Below are positions 53,243 to 62,517 of a stretch of DNA of 64,000 nucleotides, piece by piece (position 1 is the stretch's first letter; each line of letters starts with the position of its first letter). The stretch is from Bdellovibrionales bacterium. Lineage in GTDB: Bacteria; Bdellovibrionota; Bdellovibrionia; Bdellovibrionales; UBA1609. Where the stretch lies: the NCBI GenBank assembly GCA_016714165.1, contig JADJNU010000002.1, positions 310,001 through 374,000 of the forward strand. The letters are read 5' to 3'. The position numbers were made by a program, and so were the translations under genes. The notes beneath the pieces were generated by a model. That model was given only the letters and a program-made list of their open reading frames with translations, was not told the DNA's origin and ran no database searches.

Positions 53243-53874
53243 ATGGCCGGTTTCTCCATTCAAGTCCCTCTTCCACGACCGCTCAAATCCGAATCTGAAG
53301 TGAATTGTTTCTCATCATCCTGTCACAAATGGATGGGGGTGGCTTTCCAGCGCCCTATCTCGCCCAAAATAGAGTCATCGGATTTTTTTCAAAAACCCAA
53401 GAATTGGTTGGCGGCTTCGCCTTGATCACTCAGCCTCCCTATCGAGTGATTTCAAGTCTCCCAGATGAGGCACTCGCAAAAATTTCACATCTTAAATACG
53501 AGCACGATTCCCTTTTTGAAATCACTGGATTGTGGCTCGACCCCGGTTACAAAAGTCGCCTGACCAATTTTCTCTTCTACTTAACGATTTACAAAGAAAT
53601 TAGATTTTTACGAAGACCATACTTTATTTATGCCTATTCCTCCTCGAAGCCAAAATTGGGGGAAATCTATTCCATTGCCCGGCCGGTCACAATATACCAG
53701 GGCCCCACTCGCCTTCTACCGGGAATGGCCAAGCCGGATGATGAAATCATCCAGATTGGATCCGTCGATGCACTCAATAAGGCCTGGAGATCAAATCCAG
53801 GCTTCTTACTTAATCGCTTGCGTCGCCCTCGTTCCTCCAGTTTTTTCCAAAAACCAATGGATATAGAATTATGA
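53243..53874 (+). CDS. Probable GNAT-like protein, first gene of the acyltransferase-exporter operon (frameshifted)
   Basis: The ATG at 53243 follows GAGAGGA and begins MAGFSIQVPLPRPLKSESEV. Around 53299-53306 the frame is lost; with one more base it continues as LFLIILSQMDGGGFPAPYLAQ and the rest of the long frame to 53874, about 210 residues. The middle (LWLDPGYKSRLTNFLFYLTI) resembles the pantetheine-binding helix of GNAT acyltransferases, but this is weak. It overlaps the next gene by 4 bases, so all eight genes to 61809 look like one unit. No function is established. Confidence 0.5.
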
Positions 53875-55154
53875 CAGAACCTAAACTGACAGATTCAGAC
53901 TTGTCTTCGAGCTCGAAAAATCAATTTGCTGCGGAGGCAACCGGCCTGCGTGCTGACTCAGCTCTCACCGAAAGCGTTGTTGAAAAGATTTTTAAAGACC
54001 GCTCGCACTGCCGCCTAGCCGACATACAAGACGAGCCAGAATTGCTGCGGTTTATGAATATGCAACCAATGCAAACCAAGAACTGGTCTCTTAGTTTTCA
54101 ACGCGGGAAAGACTACTTCTCCTTTTACCGATTGAGCGGAGGATCATTTTTCCCATTTGTGATGACCAACTCCCAAGGATCCATATGCGGATCATCTGGG
54201 CTGATAAGAACCTCGACAGCTGTCAGGGGGAAACCAAGCCTATTGGGATACTTGTGCGATCTGCGCGTGGACCCCCGAGCGCCTGCAAAGCGAAAATCTG
54301 ACTGGCGATCTATCTATCTTGATCTCATCACTCAGCTTCGCACAACTCAAAATCCAAATGAAAGGTGCGACTATTTTGTAACTTCTGTTTTCGATACGAA
54401 TCATCGGGCGCTTCAAGTATTGACCAAAAAGTTACCAGGCATTCAATATCTTCCGCTGCAGAAATACAATGCACGAAGCCTACTTTTTCATCCCTGGCCT
54501 GGATTCTACAATCGACTGGACCACCACCTACTTACAAAAATCAATCAAAAAATTGATCGGGCCTATCTCGAGGACTGGCAAAAAATGAATGCTGGATCTT
54601 TAGGACTCCCTTATCTACCTGATCAAAAGGCCATTGATAAATATTTGGGACATCTCGACAATCACTGGCGCCCCCTCAATCCCTTCCCCACAATTGAGGT
54701 GACGGATAAAGTCGGGAACAAGCTTGGCGCCTGCTGGCCATGGCTCGGATCAAGCGTGCGCGCTCCAGTCGTGCAAGGACTCTCACCATTCCTCTCCAGG
54801 ATGGGCGGATTGCTTCCGCGATTTGGTCGTGCACCAGTCGTCAATGGACAACCAATGTCTCAAATCTACCTGACTCATCTGATGATTCATCCACACCTCC
54901 CCAAAGAACAAAAGCACAAGGTGCTTCGAAAACTCGTCCTTGAAACCTACAAACTGGCAGCCAAAGAAAAAGTACACTTGATCACTTGGATCGAAGGGAG
55001 ATGGCCTGCTGCACCTCATGTCAGACTTCCAGATGGTCTCATTTTTGATCTACCTGCGACCATGTATCAGGTCATCCCCAGCTCTTCGCCTCCGGATTCT
55101 CGTCTCTTGTTACCAAAACACACTCCTCTGTATCTCGAAGGAGCGTCATTATGA
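53871..55154 (+). CDS. Putative tandem GNAT-fold acyltransferase
   Basis: A 427-residue soluble protein with no clear database-type name. Two regions resemble GNAT acyl-CoA binding cores: SICGSSGLIRTSTA followed by YLCDLRVDPRAPAKRKSDWR, and later YLTHLMIHPHLPKEQKHKV followed by LVLETYKLAAKEKV. This suggests an N-terminal and a C-terminal GNAT-like fold. The C-terminus lies beyond a proline-rich stretch. It overlaps both neighbours by 4 bases, so its product is made together with the HxxxDG protein that follows. The substrate is unknown; an acyl group transfer in lipid or secondary-metabolite making is inference. Confidence 0.55.
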   Translation: MTEPKLTDSDLSSSSKNQFAAEATGLRADSALTESVVEKIFKDRSHCRLADIQDEPELLRFMNMQPMQTKNWSLSFQRGKDYFSFYRLSGGSFFPFVMTNSQGSICGSSGLIRTSTAVRGKPSLLGYLCDLRVDPRAPAKRKSDWRSIYLDLITQLRTTQNPNERCDYFVTSVFDTNHRALQVLTKKLPGIQYLPLQKYNARSLLFHPWPGFYNRLDHHLLTKINQKIDRAYLEDWQKMNAGSLGLPYLPDQKAIDKYLGHLDNHWRPLNPFPTIEVTDKVGNKLGACWPWLGSSVRAPVVQGLSPFLSRMGGLLPRFGRAPVVNGQPMSQIYLTHLMIHPHLPKEQKHKVLRKLVLETYKLAAKEKVHLITWIEGRWPAAPHVRLPDGLIFDLPATMYQVIPSSSPPDSRLLLPKHTPLYLEGASL

Positions 55155-56206
55155 AAGAATACCTGGGGCAAAGCTGTCCAGAATCACCCATCTTATCTCA
55201 AAATTCTGCACCCACAGATTGGTGCGGAAAGTGGTTTGAGGTTGCAAAAAAGCGTGGCGAAAATCATGTTGTCAGCTTTGGACGTGGCATCCCGGATCTC
55301 GACCACAATGGGCTTGTGCTTAAAAAGGAATTTTATAACTTTTCACATACCGAAATGGATGGCATCTCGGCAATGAATGTGATTTTAAAAAATCTCGGAC
55401 AACGCTCAAAGTCCTTTCCGGAAATAAAAAACAAAAAAGCTCCCTCCAGATTAGAAAATATCCACGCTCTTCGAAAGGCCTTAAAAAAGCAATCAGGAGC
55501 AAATGCTAACTGGATACCTCCAAACCAACCAATTGGAAATCCTCATGAAACGGCCGTGCTTGGATTCTCCGTCGATGAAACCTCTCGCATTCTTAAGGCC
55601 CTCGCCTCAAGAAAAACTAATTTGGATGGTTCTTTATTGAGTTTGCTGGACACTCAAACAAGAGAGCTTTTAAAAAACCCTAGCCAAACTGCAAAGTGGC
55701 TATTTCCCATCAATATGCGAGGGGCTTCAATGGCAGCGGACACGATCTGTAACCAGGTTAGCTTTATCACGCTACTAAGTCACCCCCCTTGGTCTTCGCA
55801 CCAAATCCAAAACCAAATTAAACAGGCCCTGCAAAATTCAGAGCACTGGGCCAACTGGAGTGTCTGTTCGATGGGCAAATATCTGGGTGAGGCTGGCATG
55901 AGCTACCTTTCAAAGCGAAGCTCCAAACGAAATTTTTGGATGGGAACATTTTCTAATCTTGGCAGCTGGCAGACAGACGCCTTTTACAAGGAATGGGATT
56001 CACGTGAAGTTTGGTTCACCTCTCCTCCCGGATCCTCCAACTATCCAATAGGATTTGTCCATTGTGTTTTTAACGGAAAACTGAGTTTAAGCCTTAAGGT
56101 TCACCCATTTACTGGGCGCGACGTATTCTGGGCAAACAATACTCTAGAAGTCATTCGTGAGAAATTGCTTGGCTTCTCAAAAACTGAAGTTTCAATTGAG
56201 CCTTAA
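55151..56206 (+). CDS. HxxxDG acyltransferase-like protein (condensation/WES-PapA superfamily)
   Basis: A 351-residue protein with FSHTEMDGISAM (HxxxDG at residues 66-71), the catalytic signature of CoA-dependent acyltransferases and non-ribosomal condensation domains. The C-terminal GTFSNLGSW resembles the conserved Asn-Leu-Gly loop seen in wax-ester-synthase and PapA-type relatives. The N-terminal part before the motif is short for the superfamily, about 65 residues, so the domain may be divergent. It is inserted by 4-base overlap after the GNAT-like gene, and an outer-membrane barrel follows immediately. A role in acylating a lipid or small molecule is inference. Confidence 0.6.
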   Translation: MKEYLGQSCPESPILSQNSAPTDWCGKWFEVAKKRGENHVVSFGRGIPDLDHNGLVLKKEFYNFSHTEMDGISAMNVILKNLGQRSKSFPEIKNKKAPSRLENIHALRKALKKQSGANANWIPPNQPIGNPHETAVLGFSVDETSRILKALASRKTNLDGSLLSLLDTQTRELLKNPSQTAKWLFPINMRGASMAADTICNQVSFITLLSHPPWSSHQIQNQIKQALQNSEHWANWSVCSMGKYLGEAGMSYLSKRSSKRNFWMGTFSNLGSWQTDAFYKEWDSREVWFTSPPGSSNYPIGFVHCVFNGKLSLSLKVHPFTGRDVFWANNTLEVIREKLLGFSKTEVSIEP

Positions 56207-56207
56207 T

Positions 56208-57548
56208 GTGGATTCGCAAAAACAGAAAGACCGCAGCCCTACCTCTCGTGCACTCCCTCTCATGTTCATGCTCGTCTGCAGTTGCCTGATTTCACCCCCC
56301 TGGCAATCTGCACTTGCAGCGGCGGGTTGGGACGATCTACAGATCTCCACCAAATGGTTTTCGACTCTTACCGAATCAAATATTTCCTACGAAGATCTGA
56401 ATCGGGGCAATTCATTCAAGATTCCATCTCAAATACTTGAATCTCAACTCCGTGAGGACGTTCGCGCTTATTATTTAAATTTTGTGGTTATTCTGCGGCC
56501 CACTTTGTCACTTTCTCGAAAGAGCCAAGCTGAGGGCCCAGATCTAACCACGAAAGCAAACAGCACCACCCTAATGAGATGGAATGAAGCTTTCGTGCAG
56601 TGGAATCTTTCGGACTCATTTTTCACCGTTTATGGCATTCAAAATTTTCAGTGGGGACCAGCTGAGTCTTTTAATCCAAGCAATGGAATTTTTCGTGAAA
56701 CGGCTCAGCAGAGGACTTTAACCCACCAATCAAGAGGAAAGCATCTCCTCCGTTTCAATTACTCCTGGACTCCTCAAATTAATACGATATTTTTAGCAGA
56801 ACTCTCTGACAACAGCGGAGACGCTCCTTTTCTGACTGACGTAGAATTTCGCCATAAGATGCTTCAAAAAACTGAACTCAATTGGAATTCTGGGTCCGAC
56901 TATGTCGGAATCGTCGTTGGAGGCGAAGACTCCTTGTCTCCCTATTTTGGAGAATACTTTAATTTGTCAATATCTGACGGGCTTAGCCTTTACGGTGATG
57001 GCAAACATCAGAGGGGAAGTGAAAGCTGGTATCCAACAGAAGATGCAAACACCTCATTGGTCAGCCTGGAGCAGACTCATCATGGATCTCACGAGTTGCT
57101 TTCATCTGGCGTTCTCGGGCTACGTTACGCTTTTGAGAATGGCTCTGATTTGCGCTACGAGATGATCACCTACTCCCCTGGATATAACGAACAAGATCAT
57201 TTGATCTTTCTCCGAGGACTGCTAGCTTCCTCTGGTAGCCAAATGCAAAGGACCTCGACTTGGATTCATCGTGTCGATGGACTGGGTATGGAATTTCCTG
57301 GCCAAAAATTCTCCTATCTATCGTTGAGAGCTCCCGATTTTTTCGGAGTTTCAAACTGGAATTTAATGGCAAGAGCGATAAGATCACACACAGATCTGAG
57401 CTATCAGTACTACCTCAGCACAGACTGGACTATGGGACCTGCCGGCACCTGGACTCTGGCTGGGCTATTTTCACCGAGTGCACAAAATAAAGAATTGGGC
57501 TCACCTGCTCACACTACTATATATTTTGGCTATGAGCATGTATGGTAG
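56208..57548 (+). CDS. Outer-membrane beta-barrel protein of the acyltransferase-exporter operon
   Basis: Exported barrel of about 446 aa. The GTG at 56208, one base after the previous stop, leads to a signal peptide with a charged N-region (SQKQKDRSPTSR) and the core MFMLVCSCLISPPWQSALAAA; the GTG/ATG choice is uncertain. Many amphipathic strands follow (MRWNEAFVQWNLSD, FTVYGIQNFQWGPAES) with large loops, ending in YFGYEHVW, whose terminal aromatic residue is typical of BAM substrates. No family is recognised. It probably serves as the outer-membrane exit or receptor for the product of the neighbouring acyltransferases and ABC transporter. Confidence 0.65.
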   Translation: MDSQKQKDRSPTSRALPLMFMLVCSCLISPPWQSALAAAGWDDLQISTKWFSTLTESNISYEDLNRGNSFKIPSQILESQLREDVRAYYLNFVVILRPTLSLSRKSQAEGPDLTTKANSTTLMRWNEAFVQWNLSDSFFTVYGIQNFQWGPAESFNPSNGIFRETAQQRTLTHQSRGKHLLRFNYSWTPQINTIFLAELSDNSGDAPFLTDVEFRHKMLQKTELNWNSGSDYVGIVVGGEDSLSPYFGEYFNLSISDGLSLYGDGKHQRGSESWYPTEDANTSLVSLEQTHHGSHELLSSGVLGLRYAFENGSDLRYEMITYSPGYNEQDHLIFLRGLLASSGSQMQRTSTWIHRVDGLGMEFPGQKFSYLSLRAPDFFGVSNWNLMARAIRSHTDLSYQYYLSTDWTMGPAGTWTLAGLFSPSAQNKELGSPAHTTIYFGYEHVW

Positions 57549-57599
57549 TAACACTGTCCGCGGTGAACACCGCAAAGCCATGAAAACTGAGGCGAGAAA

Positions 57600-58319
57600 A
57601 TGATCATGCAAACTGACCCGAAAGCCACACTCAAGGTACCTGAAAAATTCATTGTGACTGTTCGAAATCTCAAAAAATCATATCTCTTAGGAGAAACTAG
57701 AGTTCACGCCCTGAACGGTGTAAATTTGCATCTCAGTGCCGGAGCATTTACGGCCCTTATCGGCGCTTCAGGCTCAGGTAAAAGTACTCTTTTGAATATG
57801 ATTGGCTGTATAGATGACCCTAGCGAGGGGACCGTCCTTATTGATGACATTAATGTACAAAATCTGAATGATACCGAAAAAAGTCGCTTAAGAAATCAAA
57901 AAATTGGATTTATATTTCAATCGTTCAATCTTATTCCAGTACTTAATGTTTCCGAAAATGTTGAACTTCCTCTTTTGATCCAACCTCATCTCACTCGAAA
58001 GGACCGGGAATATCGAGTTCATCAGGCCATCTCGGACGTTGGCCTAAAGGATTTTGTGCTCCACCGTCCAGACCAACTTTCTGGGGGACAAAGGCAAAGA
58101 GTGGCAATCGCTCGTGCTTTAGTTACTCAGCCACGCCTGGTCTTAGCTGATGAGCCCACTGCCAACCTGGATTCCCAAACCTCCCATAAAATCATCGATC
58201 TTATGCTTGAACTCAACAGAAAGCACAATGTTACTTTTTTGTTTTCAACTCATGATGAAAAGCTCATGAAGCGAGTGTCCCATATTTTACATATTCAGGA
58301 CGGTTTAATGACCTTATGA
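57600..58319 (+). CDS. ABC transporter ATPase (LolD/MacB type)
   Basis: Cytoplasmic ATPase of 239 aa in the LolD/FtsE/MacB branch. Walker A is GASGSGKSTLLN, the Q-loop is FIFQSFNLIPVLN, the signature is LSGGQRQRVAIARAL, Walker B is LVLADEPTANLDS and the switch His is in STHDEK. The starts ATG 57600 and 57606 are both possible. It overlaps the downstream permease by 4 bases. With two FtsX-type permeases in the same operon it forms a mechanotransmission-type exporter as in LolCDE. Confidence 0.92.
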   Translation: MIMQTDPKATLKVPEKFIVTVRNLKKSYLLGETRVHALNGVNLHLSAGAFTALIGASGSGKSTLLNMIGCIDDPSEGTVLIDDINVQNLNDTEKSRLRNQKIGFIFQSFNLIPVLNVSENVELPLLIQPHLTRKDREYRVHQAISDVGLKDFVLHRPDQLSGGQRQRVAIARALVTQPRLVLADEPTANLDSQTSHKIIDLMLELNRKHNVTFLFSTHDEKLMKRVSHILHIQDGLMTL

Positions 58320-59680
58320 TCAAATTCTGGAAACTCGCCTTTTATAACCTCAGGAGAAATCGCCGACGCAATCTGGCTACTATGACTTCCATTTCTTTTG
58401 GCCTTATCGGCCTCATGATGTTCGGCGGATACGTCAATCGGACCGACAACTTTTTGCGTGTTTACACTATTTTTGCTCTTAACACCGGTCACGTTGCCAT
58501 TTATGCTAGAGATGGGCTTGAAAAGTTTCGCTACAAACCTCAAAATTATAGTTTTGACCTCGTCTCTCAAGCTAAGATCGACGCTATACTAAATGGACAC
58601 AAAGAGAAAATAGACTCTTATTCCAAAATTCTATCGGGCACTGGCCTGGTGGGAAATGGTTGCCAAAGTTTTCCCTTCTACGTATCGTCCATAGAGCCCG
58701 CAATTGACCTCAAATTGCGAGCTCATGAGCAAATGCTGAAATGGGCTCCAGAATTAACGAAATTCATTAAAGGACGCGCCCTCGGCGAATACAAGGAGGA
58801 GACTTCTCCTTTGTCTATTAGCAAGGGACTTGCCCGACTTTTACACAAACCACTGGTTTTTGATGAGGTTCGCATCGGAGAGAATCAGATAAGAGCTATT
58901 GATTGCTCAAGCCCAGAGGCCAAACAACTTATTGAATCGGATTCGAATATTCAGCTTCTGACTGGAACTTGGCAGGGAACGACCTCTGCCTTAGACGGCG
59001 AAATTGTATCTCAATTTTCGACAGGATTTTCAGAAACAGATCAGGGGGCCTTAATAGCCCCCCTCAAATACCTCCAGAATCTCTTCGATACGGAACGCAT
59101 TGGTCACTACTCTGTTTGGCTTCGCAGTCCGAATGAAATTGATTCTGTCATGGCAAGCCTCAAGTCTGAATTCGTAGAAAATGACATATTGGCAGATACC
59201 TATCCTTGGTATCACGAAGACCTCAGTCCAACTTACAATGGGGCCATCAGATTTCTCCGAGTCATGATTGCCTTTATTGGAATCGTATTGTCTGCTATTA
59301 TCACTTTGTCCATTTTGAATTCCTGCACCATGACCGTTACCGAGCGCTCGGCCGAAATCGGAATGATGAGAGCCCTCGGATTTACTCGAAATCGAATTCG
59401 CCTTGTTTTTGTTCAAGAGGCCGGACTGGTTGGAGGTCTTGGACTTTTTGGTGGGCTTCTGCTGGGAAGCCTAATTATCGCGTTCATAAACGCGCAAAGG
59501 ATTCCATTTACGCCCCCTGGAGCTTCCCATGAAATTCCGATGCTTCTCCTTCCTCATTTTGGTTTTACTGTAATTACCTGTGGATTTATTCTTTTTTTAA
59601 ACTTACTCACGACATGGTTTGTTGTTGGGCAAATTAGTCAAAAGAATATCTCTCATCTGATTATGGGAAATCATGGTTAA
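58316..59680 (+). CDS. FtsX-family ABC permease 1 (LolC/MacB-like)
   Basis: Inner-membrane permease of 454 aa. An N-terminal helix (MTSISFGLIGLMMFGGYV) is followed by a large periplasmic domain of about 250 residues and a C-terminal FtsX block of three helices: IRFLRVMIAFIGIVLSAIIT, then TERSAEIGMMRALGFTRNRI and two more hydrophobic segments. This is the topology of LolC/E and MacB. It overlaps the ATPase gene by 4 bases and precedes the LolA-like gene by 24. It should dimerise with the second permease at 60478. Confidence 0.87.
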   Translation: MIKFWKLAFYNLRRNRRRNLATMTSISFGLIGLMMFGGYVNRTDNFLRVYTIFALNTGHVAIYARDGLEKFRYKPQNYSFDLVSQAKIDAILNGHKEKIDSYSKILSGTGLVGNGCQSFPFYVSSIEPAIDLKLRAHEQMLKWAPELTKFIKGRALGEYKEETSPLSISKGLARLLHKPLVFDEVRIGENQIRAIDCSSPEAKQLIESDSNIQLLTGTWQGTTSALDGEIVSQFSTGFSETDQGALIAPLKYLQNLFDTERIGHYSVWLRSPNEIDSVMASLKSEFVENDILADTYPWYHEDLSPTYNGAIRFLRVMIAFIGIVLSAIITLSILNSCTMTVTERSAEIGMMRALGFTRNRIRLVFVQEAGLVGGLGLFGGLLLGSLIIAFINAQRIPFTPPGASHEIPMLLLPHFGFTVITCGFILFLNLLTTWFVVGQISQKNISHLIMGNHG

Positions 59681-59704
59681 GTCATTTTTACTTTTGGAGA
59701 TTCT

Positions 59705-60481
59705 ATGCGGACAACACAAAGACAACCTCTGTATCTCAGAATCGCATGTGCGTGCACCCTCTTCGCAATATTCCCAATATTCGCTCAGGGCGAGAGCAAA
59801 TATTCTGCAGAATCTCTATTAAAGGAGTCAGATCGAGCGCGTGGAGCCGCTGATCAAACCGAGGGAATAACATGGAAAGCCCACATCCATACAGAGGACA
59901 ATGGAAATACTTCTAATATCGACTATCTCATCAAAGTTCGTGGAGACAATGCTATGGCTGAGGCATTGTCGCCTCCACGAAATAAAGGACAGATAACCCT
60001 CTTCAATAATCGTAGCGTTTGGTTTTATAAACCGGGTTTAAAAAAACCCGTTTCGGTATCACCACGCCAAAAGTTGTCTGGCCAAGCGGCCAACGGTGAC
60101 ATTGCCTCCACAAATTACGCCCGCGATTATACAGGAAATATTGTGGGAGAAGAAAATCTCGATGGAGTTCAGACTTACAAATTAGAACTGAAAGCCAAGG
60201 TAAAGGATGTCACTTATGATCAAATCCTCTACTAGATTTCAAAGGAAAAGCGTTTGGCAATCAAAGCTGAGTTCTTAACAGTGAATGGGACTCCCTTTAA
60301 GCGCGCTACCTTCCAATATGAAAACCGTCTTTCGCTGGGTGGAGCATCCTTCCCATTTGTTAGCAAGATGAGCATTGTCGACGTGAATAATGAAAAAAAC
60401 CTGACGACCCTTTCATATCAGGAACCTAAAGAGGAAAAGCACTCAGTAAATATCTTCAATATTAATAATATCATTAGGTGA
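59705..60481 (+). pseudogene. LolA-like periplasmic lipid/lipoprotein carrier, interrupted by in-frame TAG
   Basis: Exported protein of the outer-membrane lipoprotein-sorting (LolA-like) superfamily. The ATG at 59705 opens a signal peptide (CACTLFAIFPIFAQGES), then DQTEGITWKAHIHTEDNG, NAMAEALSPPRNKGQITLF and VWFYKPGLKKPVSVSPRQKLSG. A TAG at 60233-60235 stops it after VTYDQILY, and the same frame continues ISKEKRLAIKAEFLTVNG to 60481. In relatives this position is Y-W-x-D/S-K-E, so a TGG to TAG change is likely. Intact it would be about 258 residues. The 3' end overlaps the second permease by 4 bases. It probably ferries a lipid-like cargo between the ABC permeases and the outer-membrane barrel. 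Confidence 0.75.
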
Positions 60482-61809
60482 TGAGAATGAAATGGCCCCA
60501 AACTCTTCTCTTAGCATGGAGAAACGTAATTCGACACTGGAGACACTCACTCTCAACCCTCATTGCGATTGCAGGCGGTTTTACTGCGATTTGCCTTTTT
60601 GATGGCTTCATGGAGGGAATCAAACAGCAGAGTTTGGAGTCATTTTCAGTTCGATTTATGATGGGCGATATCATTATAGAAAGGCCCGAAACCCAATTTC
60701 ATCTCACCGACGGCGATTTTTCGTATACCTTGAGCAAAGAAGAGCAGGCCTTTCTCGAAGAATTTTTCCAGCAGGATCCCGATTTTTTAATGCGCTCGCG
60801 ATTTCTCGGCGTCCTCGGAATGGCCGACAATGGATCAACTCATGCAATTTTTTACGGAAGCGGATATGATTTAGTTGACGGGACAAAAATGCGGGGGCCC
60901 ATTTGGGATTGGAATACTCTGGCTGGAAAGCCATTGCACCTGTCCAATCCATTCTCTGCCTTGCTCGGGAAGGGACTTGGAAAGCGCCTGGACTGCGAAA
61001 TGGAAAACCCCGAACCAGATCCACATCCAAATGGGGGGTATGCCCACGAAGACAGACCCTTTCACTGTCACTCAAATAGACTCCAAATTTCGGCCACGAC
61101 TGAGTCAGGGCAGATCAATGCCTTCGATGTTGAAGTGGCCGGAATTATTGACGTGTCTATTCGCGAGTTAGATTCCAAATACATTAGTTTCTCTCTCGAA
61201 ACTGCTCAACGACTACTCAACACTGATCGCATCTTACGAACGACCGTAAAACTGAAGGACCCCTCCAGGGTTGGAGCTTTTACTTCACGCTTACGGGAGA
61301 ATGCTCGGGAAAGAGGATTTAATTTTGATATAATACCCGTGATGGAACATCAGGTGTCAAAAATTACGCGCGACGGCCTCAGGCTCATTTCCTTATTTCG
61401 AGGGCTTTTTATGACGATTGTCATTCTGATTAGTATTCTGTCTATTGCTAACACAATGATGAAGGCAGTGACCGAGCGAACCAGAGAAATCGGCACCTTG
61501 CGAAGTCTCGGTCTGCTTCCAAACGAAATCCGTAGAATCTTTGCTTGCGAAGGCACATTGATCGCAATCAACTCGAGTCTCCTGGGCTTGGTGTCTACCC
61601 TTATTATTTCGACCTTGATCAATGCCAGTCGACTCAGCTACTCCGCTGGCGTGTTGGCAACTCCCTTGCCATTGCGTGTATTTTGGGTACCAGAATCTTG
61701 GGGGAGCATCTCCATCTTGCTCATGGGTCTCGCCTTTGTCACAGCTTGGGTGGCCTCAAAAAAGGCAACTTCCAGGATTATTGCCGATAATCTCCGTCAT
61801 GTGACCTAG
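60478..61809 (+). CDS. FtsX-family ABC permease 2 (LolE/MacB-like)
   Basis: Second permease of 443 aa with the same topology as the first: LIAIAGGFTAICLFDGFMEG, a periplasmic domain of about 250 residues, and the FtsX block FRGLFMTIVILISILSIANT followed by TERTREIGTLRSLGLLPNEI. The pairing of two related permeases with one ATPase matches LolCDE. Its start overlaps the LolA-like gene by 4 bases. It is the last gene of the operon, and a weak hairpin follows at 61837. Confidence 0.87.
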   Translation: MMRMKWPQTLLLAWRNVIRHWRHSLSTLIAIAGGFTAICLFDGFMEGIKQQSLESFSVRFMMGDIIIERPETQFHLTDGDFSYTLSKEEQAFLEEFFQQDPDFLMRSRFLGVLGMADNGSTHAIFYGSGYDLVDGTKMRGPIWDWNTLAGKPLHLSNPFSALLGKGLGKRLDCEMENPEPDPHPNGGYAHEDRPFHCHSNRLQISATTESGQINAFDVEVAGIIDVSIRELDSKYISFSLETAQRLLNTDRILRTTVKLKDPSRVGAFTSRLRENARERGFNFDIIPVMEHQVSKITRDGLRLISLFRGLFMTIVILISILSIANTMMKAVTERTREIGTLRSLGLLPNEIRRIFACEGTLIAINSSLLGLVSTLIISTLINASRLSYSAGVLATPLPLRVFWVPESWGSISILLMGLAFVTAWVASKKATSRIIADNLRHVT

Positions 61810-61836
61810 AAAAATTCAGTGACAACCACCCCAAAT

Positions 61837-61856
61837 GGCCTACTTACAGGCCTTTT
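61837..61856 (+). terminator. Weak terminator after the exporter operon
   Basis: GGCCT-N6-AGGCC with a five-base-pair stem is followed by TTTT, 28 bp after the second permease stop. The stem is short, so termination may be partial. Confidence 0.4.
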
Positions 61857-61985
61857 GCAAATCTTGCCCATTTTTTATGGTGCTTTTATCATTGTGATCT
61901 CATCTCCGCTCTGCTAGTGTCCCGGATCCAGAGAATGCTAAAGAGGAAATCAAAATTCAATTAGTCACAGTCTACAGGAGGATCT

Positions 61986-62369
61986 ATGCTTCGTCTTATT
62001 GTTTTAGCCACAACTTCATTGTTGTCGATCGCCCCACTCGCACAGGCATCTTTTGGCCGAGCACCAACCAAAACTGGAGATTATTGTCTGGACCAGGGCT
62101 TTGAAGTTCTAAGAAAAAGATTTGGATCGGATCACGACGTTGCATTCAAGTACACAGTTGGAGGGAGCCCAAGAGTTTCTAATGCCCTTCAATATGCATA
62201 TACTATTAACGATCTCTGTTCTGGAAATTTTTATCTTACCACTGGTGCTGGAGTTGACGTTCAAAACTGCACAAATGTTCACTATGGACGAGTTCCTCAA
62301 AAATTCGTTGGCATTGAAGCTGACGGCCAATGCAAAGAAATTTTGCCAAACTCTGAAGTTGTTGAATAA
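61986..62369 (+). CDS. Small secreted protein of unknown function
   Basis: A 127-residue exported protein with a clean signal peptide (LIVLATTSLLSIAPLAQASF), a GGAGG site upstream, and a mature part of about 105 residues with several Cys (DYCLDQGF, NDLCSGNFY, VQNCTNVHYG, GQCKEI) that could form disulfides. No family is recognised. It is monocistronic and lies between the exporter operon and the PEP carboxylase gene. Confidence 0.65.
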   Translation: MLRLIVLATTSLLSIAPLAQASFGRAPTKTGDYCLDQGFEVLRKRFGSDHDVAFKYTVGGSPRVSNALQYAYTINDLCSGNFYLTTGAGVDVQNCTNVHYGRVPQKFVGIEADGQCKEILPNSEVVE

Positions 62370-62517
62370 GATCAACAGTGACAATTTGGTGACATATATT
62401 CATCTATAAGTCGAAGTGTGGCACGGAAAAACTGATGATCTCAGGGGTTTGTGCCATACTGGTGACCTGACTATGCCCTAATGAATTCGAACAATAATTA
62501 AATATCATTTCTGCCTT

